A stretch of DNA of 18,268 nt, taken from contig CAXBLG010000070.1 of NCBI GenBank assembly GCA_963976395.1, forward strand, positions 1 to 18,268. The letters are read 5' to 3'. The DNA comes from UBA11612 sp963976395. GTDB lineage: Bacteria > Pseudomonadota > Alphaproteobacteria > Rhodospirillales > Rhodospirillaceae. Made by a program: the position numbers and the translations under genes. Shown in pieces: positions 6,842 to 12,688 of this stretch (positions within the stretch are counted from its first letter, which is position 1; each line of letters opens with the position of its first letter). The notes below the pieces were generated by a model. It was not told the origin of the DNA. It was given only the letters and a program-made list of their open reading frames with translations, and made no database searches.

Positions 6842-9262
6842 TTATTCCGTTTCTGTATGTGTCGTGATTGCGGATTGGTTTCCTGCTTCTGCCTCCGCGA
6901 CTTTGTGCTTAACCGCGAAGAAACTATCTGGCGTGACAGAAATCGAATCAATTCCGCAAGAGACGAGAAACGCAGCGAACTCTGGATGGTCGCTTGGGGC
7001 TTGACCGCAAAGTCCAATCTTTGCGCCGGCGCGATGTGCTTCGCGTATAACATTTTCGATCATCCATTTGACGGCATCGTCCTGCTCGTCGAACAGCTCT
7101 GCGAGCTCTTCTGAATCACGATCAATACCTAATGTTAGCTGGGTAAGGTCATTGCTACCGATTGAGAACCCATCGAATCGTTTGGCGAAAGCCTTGGCAA
7201 GAATCACGTTTGAAGGAATCTCGCACATGACGTAAATCTCAAGTCCATTCCTACCACGTTGCAAGCCGCTCTCGGCCATCACGGCAAGAACTTTGTCAGC
7301 TTCTCCGATAGATCGGCAGAATGGAATCATGACGAGGACGTTTGTGAAGCCCATTTGCTCGCGCAATCGCTTGATAGCGCGGCATTCAAGAATAAAGCCA
7401 TCACGATAGCGCGGTGAATAGTAACGGGAAGCTCCGCGAAACCCGATCATGGGATTTTCTTCTCTCGGTTCGAATTCCACTCCGCCGATGAGATTCGCGT
7501 ACTCATTGGTTTTGAAGTCACTCATGCGGATAATGACGGGCTTGGGGTACTGGGCTGCAGCAAGGCGGGCAAGTCCACGGGCCAGTCGATCGACGAAGTA
7601 TTCGGTCTTATCTTCGTAGCCAGATGTTAGCTCTTCGATATGTCTTCTCGCATCCTTATCCTGGAGTTTATCGAAGTGTGCGAGTGCCATGGGATGCACC
7701 CTGATGTGATTGCTTATCACGAATTCTATACGCGCGAGGCCGACACCATCGGCATTGATCCGCCACCAGTGAAACGCGGCGGCCGGATTGGCAAGATTGA
7801 GCATGATCTGAGTATGGGTGTGAGGGAGTTTCCGGAGATCAAGTTCCTCTGACTCATATTCAGAGATGCCTTCATAAACGAAGCCCTGGTCGCCTTCGGC
7901 ACATGATACCGTTACATCCTGCTCATCGTGGAGAATGTTTGTTGCACCACCAGTTCCGACAATCGCAGGCAGTCCCAGTTCGCGACTGACAATCGCTGCA
8001 TGTGATGTGCGTCCACCCCTATCAGTTACGATCGCTGCCGCGCGTTTCATAATTGGGACCCAATCCGGGTCAGTGTTTTGAGTCACAAGAACGGCGCCGT
8101 CGATAAATCGAGCGATGTCGCGCGCGCTTTCGATTATACAGACACGTCCCGTAACCACGGCCTCACCAATGCTAAGACCGGCCACGAGCTTTTGTCCTTT
8201 AGATTTTATGCTGTAGGAACGGAATTCTCCAACCGCCTTGCGTGACTGGACGGTCTCTGGCCGAGCCTGCAAGATGAATAGTCTGTCGCTATTGCCGTCC
8301 TTCGCCCATTCGATGTCCATGGGGCAGCCGTAATGTTCTTCAATAACGAGAGCCCAGCGGCCGAGGGTCAAAATCTCCTCGTCTGACAGAACAAATGCGG
8401 CACGCTCTGCTTTGGATGTCGGCACGTTGCGCGTCGGGTGATCCCCGCTTGTTGCATAGACCATCTTCTGGGTTTTACCGCCGCACCGTTTTTCAATTAT
8501 GGGCTTCAACGCGACATTGAAAAGTAGTGGTTTGAATACTTGGTATTCGTCGGGATCCACGGTGCCTTGCACAACGTTTTCGCCAAGCCCCCAAGCCGCA
8601 TCTATAATTGCTACTTTGTCAAATCCGGTCTCTGTATCTATGGTGAACATGACGCCCGCGCCGCCAATATCCGAACGGACCATAACTTGAACGCCGATGG
8701 ACAAGGCAACTTTCAGCTGATCAAACCCCTTAGTCTGGCGATAGCTGATGGCACGGTCAGTAAAGAGTGATGCATAACACCGTCGGCAAGCATCAAGTAA
8801 TGCTGCTTCACCGCGAACATTTAGGAACGTTTCCTGCTGCCCGGCAAAGCTCGCATCAGGGAGGTCTTCGGCGGTGGCGCTGGAACGAACCGCAACATCA
8901 ACATTGGTTTTGTCAATGCGCTGGCAAAGCTTGCGGTAGGCAGCGCATATTTCGTCCGCCATGTCTTCGGGCCACTCACTCCGCAGAAAAGCGCGCCGTA
9001 TCGTAAGCCCGGTTTCGGACAAAGTCATTTTGCTTTCCTGCAACTCATAGAGAGCGGCTGAAATGGATTTTCTGAGTTGATTGGAGTCGACGAAGCGCCA
9101 GTAGAATTCGGCAGTCGTGGCAAAACCCGGAGGGACTGTCACGCCCTTTTGGCCTAGGTGACACACCATCTCGCCAAGTGAGGCGTTTTTTCCGCCGACA
9201 CGCGCAATATCGCCTCGTCCAAGATTCTCGAACCAGACCACAAGAGAAGGTTGCTCTGGCAT
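6842..9262 (-). CDS. ppsA: phosphoenolpyruvate synthase
   Basis: This 806-residue cytoplasmic enzyme converts pyruvate + ATP + water to PEP + AMP + phosphate, feeding gluconeogenesis. The N-terminal ATP-binding domain has GGKNASLGEM (23-32), AVRSSATAEDLPDASFAGQQ (124-143) and the LQARPET end (331-337). The phosphohistidine domain has GGRTSHAAI with catalytic His421, the same number as in E. coli PpsA as I recall it. The C-terminal PEP/pyruvate barrel has EFEPREENPMIGFRG (596-610), IGSNDLTQL (701-709) and GLCGQAPSDHPEFA with catalytic Cys752. The length fits PpsA (about 790-810) and not PPDK (about 870-900). The ATG at 9262 has GGAG 7 nt upstream. An FNR-type box with a matched -10 lies upstream, suggesting low-oxygen induction next to lactate and acetyl-CoA genes. 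Confidence 0.95.
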   Translation of the reverse strand: MPEQPSLVVWFENLGRGDIARVGGKNASLGEMVCHLGQKGVTVPPGFATTAEFYWRFVDSNQLRKSISAALYELQESKMTLSETGLTIRRAFLRSEWPEDMADEICAAYRKLCQRIDKTNVDVAVRSSATAEDLPDASFAGQQETFLNVRGEAALLDACRRCYASLFTDRAISYRQTKGFDQLKVALSIGVQVMVRSDIGGAGVMFTIDTETGFDKVAIIDAAWGLGENVVQGTVDPDEYQVFKPLLFNVALKPIIEKRCGGKTQKMVYATSGDHPTRNVPTSKAERAAFVLSDEEILTLGRWALVIEEHYGCPMDIEWAKDGNSDRLFILQARPETVQSRKAVGEFRSYSIKSKGQKLVAGLSIGEAVVTGRVCIIESARDIARFIDGAVLVTQNTDPDWVPIMKRAAAIVTDRGGRTSHAAIVSRELGLPAIVGTGGATNILHDEQDVTVSCAEGDQGFVYEGISEYESEELDLRKLPHTHTQIMLNLANPAAAFHWWRINADGVGLARIEFVISNHIRVHPMALAHFDKLQDKDARRHIEELTSGYEDKTEYFVDRLARGLARLAAAQYPKPVIIRMSDFKTNEYANLIGGVEFEPREENPMIGFRGASRYYSPRYRDGFILECRAIKRLREQMGFTNVLVMIPFCRSIGEADKVLAVMAESGLQRGRNGLEIYVMCEIPSNVILAKAFAKRFDGFSIGSNDLTQLTLGIDRDSEELAELFDEQDDAVKWMIENVIREAHRAGAKIGLCGQAPSDHPEFAAFLVSCGIDSISVTPDSFFAVKHKVAEAEAGNQSAITTHTETE

Positions 9263-9771
9263 GGTGCTGCTCCATGAGTAGGGCCCTGAGACAACCCTGT
9301 TTGACCGACATCTATGCTAGTTTTTTGTTTTATTAGTATATGGACTTTGTCAGGCATTCGCCTTGATCCGGATCATTACTTAGATGAATCGGATGTTTCG
9401 GTCTCGATCCTCGCCGAATGCGAAGCGGTTTCCTGTGTAGATTTTGGGATGTCAACGAATTGCTACAACATTCAACCGCAAGCAATGTTGCTCAGATTTC
9501 TTTGAATCTTGTATTTATCGCCAAGTATAGCCATGTCTGAGTTTGCTCTAGCGTAGCTTGTGACGTTCCTGTTTATAAGAGATTCTGAGGACATTTCGTG
9601 GTCGTAGTTGGTGCAATTACCTTTTCGCAAGTCTAGATCACCAACATCAGCGGGATGTGTTATCGCGAGTGATAGCAGCAACCTTCTTTTGATACTCAGA
9701 AGGCCTTGTAGTGGAATGGTGATCAGCCTCTAAATGTAAACTCATTACGCTTGTTGAATTTCAGAGAGTAA
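9263..9771. other. intergenic region upstream of ppsA
   Basis: This 509-nt stretch lies between the ppsA start and the stop of the second cytochrome gene. It holds the ppsA promoter elements described below at 9335-9376. The rest (about 9380-9771) shows only short open stretches on both strands with no recognisable protein features. I saw no RNA gene, repeat or strong terminator in it. Confidence 0.5.
9335..9376 (-). promoter_or_regulatory. predicted FNR/FixK-dependent promoter of ppsA
   Basis: The box at 9363-9376 reads TTGATCCGGATCAT, one mismatch from TTGAT-N4-ATCAA, with a perfect 12-bp inner palindrome. On the minus strand the hexamer TATACT (plus-strand 9335-9340) matches the -10 consensus at five of six bases. 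It predicts a start near 9328, exactly 41.5 nt from the centre of the box, the classic class II FNR geometry. The leader to the ATG would be about 65 nt. Confidence 0.62.
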
Positions 9772-10119
9772 TCATTCGCTTTGGACGGATTTTAGATATG
9801 CGAAGAGACTATCAATCTGATTCTGGTTGAACTGAAACGCGGGCATTTCTTCGTGACCTACGAGTATACCTGTGGCAAAAACTTCTGCAGAGTCTTCTAC
9901 CGCATACTTCTCGTTCAGCTTACGAAACGGCGGGGCCGCTTTCATTGGACTCTCGCCGAATTCGCCTATGGCGTGACATCTTATGCAATATATTTCCGCG
10001 ACTTCCTGGCCAGCATTAATTCGTGATGCTCCGTCACCAGAACATGCGGAGGCTCCAGGTAAAACCGCCGCGAACGCTGCAACGCTGACAATCAAGTGTT
10101 GAGTTATATTTAAAGTCAT
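9772..10119 (-). CDS. small periplasmic c-type cytochrome (cytochrome II)
   Basis: This 115-residue protein starts at the ATG at 10119; a TTG three codons upstream (10128) is possible but has no better ribosome site, and neither has a clear Shine-Dalgarno. Residues 1-25 are a Sec signal (HLIVSVAAFAAVLPGASA). A Cys follows the cleavage point, but the preceding ASA is not a standard lipobox. One haem motif, CIRCH, is at 45-49, and Met92 in HEEMPAFQF is the probable axial ligand. The C-terminal helix IDSLFAYLKSV is typical of class I cytochromes c. It should be a periplasmic one-haem electron carrier. It is transcribed divergently from cytochrome III, with a shared FNR-type box between them. Confidence 0.85.
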   Translation of the reverse strand: MTLNITQHLIVSVAAFAAVLPGASACSGDGASRINAGQEVAEIYCIRCHAIGEFGESPMKAAPPFRKLNEKYAVEDSAEVFATGILVGHEEMPAFQFNQNQIDSLFAYLKSVQSE

Positions 10120-10199
10120 AGTTTGCAAACTACATTTATTGACTAATTAAGGAAGATTGGTTTCGTTTGTGCATTCGTGAGCGAATGGATGTCACGCTC

Positions 10200-10270
10200 A
10201 GGATACGCTATTTTACCAGTAATGTTTTTGATCTAGCTCAATGCTTAGCTAGCTGCCATGAGGGTAGAAA
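10200..10270. promoter_or_regulatory. divergent FNR/FixK-type control region of cytochromes II and III
   Basis: A single box, TTGATCTAGCTCAA (10228-10241), fits TTGA-N6-TCAA exactly. On the minus strand TATCCT (plus-strand 10200-10205) predicts a start near 10193, 41.5 nt from the box centre. On the plus strand TAGAAA (10265-10270) predicts a start near 10277, about 42.5 nt from the centre. One regulator dimer could therefore drive both genes. The plus-strand leader would be only about 11 nt and would begin at the Shine-Dalgarno, so that start is less certain. Confidence 0.55.
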
Positions 10271-10287
10271 TAGAGTGGGAGCTGCAT

Positions 10288-10866
10288 ATGTTTCAAAAAT
10301 CTGGAGCCATCATTATTTACGCCTTCCTGGCCGGTTTTCTGCTTTTTCAGCCGGATGCGCAATCGGAGGAATTGACTCAAGAGGAGTTAACTTACCTCGA
10401 GGAAGAGTTTGGCGTCTGTGAAAATAGTCCAATCTTAAATCTGCTTACGGCACAGGAGCGGGAGAGGATTCACAACATTTTCACTTTCGACGAACCTTGG
10501 TCGCGTGTTTATCCATATATTTTTAACGTCCGCCTTTTCGGCGTCCTGGACACTGCAAATATTCGACAGTGTAATGAATGGTCGTACGAGAATAGTTCTC
10601 CACCATGTCCGCCGGTTGCCGACCCGACCCACCAACCTGGCAAAGATGTCGCCGACTATCAATGCAATGCTTGTCACCTCTTCGGGACTCCAGATGCGCC
10701 CGGATTCTTTAGACTGGCACAAGAGAAAAATACGAGTATCGCCTACCTTTCTGAGGCGCTTGCAAGCGGTCACCGGATGTCCCCCATCAATTTAGCAGCG
10801 CAAGAGTTGCGCGACCTGTCCGGTTATATTGCTAGCCTTACTTGTGAGCCGAACGTTAAGCGCTGA
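10288..10866 (+). CDS. c-type cytochrome with a Cys-containing N-terminal extension (cytochrome III)
   Basis: This 192-residue protein starts at the ATG at 10288, which has GGGAG 6 nt upstream; an in-frame ATG at 10258 lacks a ribosome site. Residues 1-24 are a signal sequence (GAIIIYAFLAGFLLFQP). The C-terminal 75 residues form a class I cytochrome c: CNACH at 126-130, Met164 in HRMSP as likely axial ligand, and a final helix (LRDLSGYIASL). The segment 27-115 is not one I recognise. It begins with acidic helices (EELTQEELTYLEEE) and has Cys44, Cys95 and Cys107, with Cys186 near the C-terminus, so disulfides are possible in the periplasm. Function is inferred as electron transfer; the extra domain may dock a partner. 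It is divergent from cytochrome II. Confidence 0.82.
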   Translation: MFQKSGAIIIYAFLAGFLLFQPDAQSEELTQEELTYLEEEFGVCENSPILNLLTAQERERIHNIFTFDEPWSRVYPYIFNVRLFGVLDTANIRQCNEWSYENSSPPCPPVADPTHQPGKDVADYQCNACHLFGTPDAPGFFRLAQEKNTSIAYLSEALASGHRMSPINLAAQELRDLSGYIASLTCEPNVKR

Positions 10867-10897
10867 ACAACGAGGGAAGGATTTCCCTTTAGCGCTT
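10858..10897 (+). terminator. possible hairpin terminator after cytochrome III
   Basis: A 6-bp perfect stem, AGGGAA / TTCCCT (10873-10878 with 10883-10888), is nested inside outer 7-bp arms AAGCGCT (10858-10864) and AGCGCTT (10891-10897). The outer left arm overlaps the end of the coding sequence. Only a short T-rich stretch follows, so it is a plausible but weak terminator. Confidence 0.4.
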
Positions 10898-11000
10898 TCT
10901 AAAAAATAGGCGCTTACTTAGATGACGTTGCGACATAACAAGTGCCAAACGTGCAGATGTGTTGTTGTGGCATTTACTTGCTCATTAATTGGAGGCGTCT

Positions 11001-11210
11001 ATGCTTTATAGACTAAATGACGCGTTTTCAGGAGCGGTTACGATTATTGTTGTGCTGTTCATAATGCAAAATCTTGCCGACGTTGAAGTTCATTTTCTTT
11101 TGTGGAGTATGACAATGCCGAGAGCGCTAATGCTGGCCGTGGTATTTATGCTTGGTGCTGCTGTTGGTTTTTTGGTCCGGTCAAGAGTCGGAAGAAAAAA
11201 CGCAGCCTAA
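11001..11210 (+). CDS. LapA-domain (DUF1049) small inner-membrane protein
   Basis: This 69-residue protein starts at the ATG at 11001, with GGAGG 5 nt upstream. It has two hydrophobic segments (about 10-24, GAVTIIVVLFIMQNL, and 43-62, LMLAVVFMLGAAVGFLV) joined by the stretch VEVHFLLWSMTMPRAL, and ends in a short basic tail (RSRVGRKNAA). The order QNL..V.V.FL.WS..MP.AL...V.MLGA..GFL matches the LapA/DUF1049 family. In E. coli the LapA member works with LapB in controlling lipopolysaccharide synthesis; many lone members like this one have no known role. There is no LapB gene beside it. It is followed by the stress-protein gene 99 nt downstream in the same direction, so co-transcription is possible. 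Confidence 0.72.
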   Translation: MLYRLNDAFSGAVTIIVVLFIMQNLADVEVHFLLWSMTMPRALMLAVVFMLGAAVGFLVRSRVGRKNAA

Positions 11211-11263
11211 TTGGATCGTGTTTGGCGCATAGTTCGACGACGGGTGTGAAGCCAAAACATAAA

Positions 11264-11283
11264 TTTGAGAAGGTTTGAGAAGA
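11264..11283 (+). repeat. tandem 10-bp direct repeat in the uspA leader
   Basis: TTTGAGAAGG at 11264-11273 is followed directly by TTTGAGAAGA at 11274-11283, nine of ten bases identical, ending 26 nt before the GTG start of the stress protein. It may be chance, a slippage product or part of a regulator site. Confidence 0.5.
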
Positions 11284-11309
11284 CATTCTTTAAAACAAGT
11301 AGGTGACGA

Positions 11310-11729
11310 GTGAGCAAGATATTGATTGCAGTAGATGGTTCTAAATCATCGGCCAAAGCCATCGAATATGTTGTTAATAGAAAACGGCGTGGTGAAAATA
11401 TTGAAGTTTACTTTCTCAATGTGCAGCCGAAAATTTCACCGCGACGAGGCTTGATTTCACATTCGATGATTGAGGATTACCAAAAGCAGGAAAGAGAGGC
11501 TGTATTCAATCAGGCGGGCGTTAAATCAAAAGCGAAGTATCTTAAAGCCGATATTTACGGAGAAATCGGCGATGCTGCTGAATGCATAATCGCGTTTGCA
11601 CGAAAATCTAAGTGCGATGAGATCGTGATGGGAAGTCGCGGCCTTGGCAAAGTAAAGGGATTACTGATGGGATCTGTCGTAAGCAAAGTGGTGCAACTTT
11701 CTCCAGTCCCGGTTGTCGTAGTCAGGTGA
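11310..11729 (+). CDS. universal stress protein, UspA family
   Basis: This 139-residue single Usp domain has the fold's opening strand and acidic residue (ILIAVDGS, Asp9) and the ATP-binding motif G-2x-G-9x-G-S at Gly108, Gly111, Gly121, Ser122 (MGSRGLGKVKGLLMGSV), followed by the closing strand VPVVVVR. The complete motif points to the ATP-binding Usp class. Usp proteins are cytoplasmic dimers that help cells survive starvation, hypoxia and other stress, often without a known enzymatic role. The start is GTG, with AGGTG 4 nt upstream. Its place beside the cytochromes, PpsA and a CtpF-like ATPase fits a hypoxia set, although I found no FNR-type box just upstream. Confidence 0.92.
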   Translation: MSKILIAVDGSKSSAKAIEYVVNRKRRGENIEVYFLNVQPKISPRRGLISHSMIEDYQKQEREAVFNQAGVKSKAKYLKADIYGEIGDAAECIIAFARKSKCDEIVMGSRGLGKVKGLLMGSVVSKVVQLSPVPVVVVR

Positions 11730-12063
11730 GATTTGAAAAGTTTGGGACCAGTTGGACTATTTCGTTTCTCCTGCTGACTATCCTCCGTCGCAGTTTTCGG
11801 CTCTCAATTTGTTTTGAAAAGGTGAGCTGAATAGACTTTTCTCTACTTTCCGCTGATTGAGAGAAGATTTAATTAAACCAGAAACCGGACTCATGGGCTG
11901 GCGCACCTTCTTGACCAATATGCAATAGAAGTTATGCCGCATTTCCGTTTGCATCACGCCGTTTTCCTAGATCCCTTTGACGTCCAGGTGCGCACAAGAC
12001 ATTAAGTTTCAGAGATGTGTTCGGTTCATTTTAATCGCCATAGCCTCGCTTCCTGAAAGAAAC

Positions 12064-12089
12064 GTTGACCCAATAAAATTTGGGTCAAC
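12064..12089. repeat. 10-bp perfect inverted repeat (possible operator)
   Basis: The arms GTTGACCCAA (12064-12073) and TTGGGTCAAC (12080-12089) are perfectly complementary around the 6-nt spacer TAAAAT. A further TTGACCC half-site lies at 12104-12110, followed by CCCAATA, which resembles the left arm and its flank. No U tract directly follows, so an operator is more likely than a terminator. Confidence 0.6.
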
Positions 12090-12170
12090 ACGGGCGAATA
12101 TTTTTGACCCCCCAATAGGAACAATTTTGAAATCCCTTTTTATGTTGACTGTTCTGAAAGGCGGCGTAAC

Positions 12171-12192
12171 ATTTATGCAATGCAGCATAAAT
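12171..12192. repeat. 8-bp perfect inverted repeat
   Basis: The arms ATTTATGC (12171-12178) and GCATAAAT (12185-12192) surround AATGCA. The AT-rich stem could be a regulator site or a weak RNA hairpin. It lies about 80 nt from the 10-bp repeat. Confidence 0.45.
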
Positions 12193-12688
12193 TGTGCGAT
12201 GCGATATCGTAGGTATTGAGCGGGATTATAGAAATTTAAAGTGCCCATATGTGTATCGAAGTGGATGTGCGCCTTATGTACAGCTTAAAATCTCGTAGCA
12301 ACCTCTTAAGCGCTTTGGTTGAAACCAAGGGACACGGCCATACACCGAAATGTAACCAAAACCTGCAAGAAGAATCGCAAAAGTGTAACAGACAGAACAA
12401 TAATAATGCTGACCTGGGCGCTAATTCGATAGTGGAAGCGAAGTTTTTCCAGGACGCGCGCATTTGTAGGCAAAACCCTGCATGATTTGCGAAAAATTAT
12501 ATGCGGGGTAATGATTTGTGCAACTGCTCAGGTGATGCATGGATTCGGGGTGAAACTGCTTGAGAGTTAAGGGGTAGCATAACGAATCAAACCGAATCAC
12601 ACCATTGCTGCTCAATCTCCAGGGGGAGAATTCTAAGAGTCTAACGGGAGGCTACCAGGAACAACCATAGTCTAGGGGAAATACCGAT

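Larger units (their letters stand above)
11730..12688. other. long gene-poor region with several inverted repeats
   Basis: This 959-nt stretch between the stress-protein gene and the TonB receptor gene is relatively AT-rich. Open stretches up to about 80 codons occur on both strands (for example 11977-12219 and 12249-12485), but none has a recognisable motif or good ribosome site. It holds a 10-bp perfect inverted repeat at 12064-12089, an 8-bp one at 12171-12192, an imperfect 8-bp palindrome at 12313-12330, and a possible hairpin after uspA (TTCTCT / AGAGAA, 11839-11865). It could hold a long regulatory leader for the receptor, a small RNA, or decayed sequence. Confidence 0.5.

Noticed and set aside
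9314..9681. Two 60-70 codon open stretches on opposite strands upstream of ppsA
   Set aside because: One overlaps the predicted ppsA promoter; neither has protein-like composition, a motif or a ribosome site.
10139..10152. TTGACTAATTAAGG as an FNR-type box for cytochrome II
   Set aside because: Only the left half matches, and a -41.5 start site would fall inside the gene.
10258..10287. Ten-codon N-terminal extension of cytochrome III
   Set aside because: The ATG at 10258 lacks a Shine-Dalgarno and would put charged residues before the signal peptide; the ATG at 10288 has GGGAG at 6 nt.
12009..12615. Several 60-80 codon open stretches in the gene-poor region, both strands
   Set aside because: They overlap one another and lack motifs and ribosome sites; they are best explained as chance open frames.
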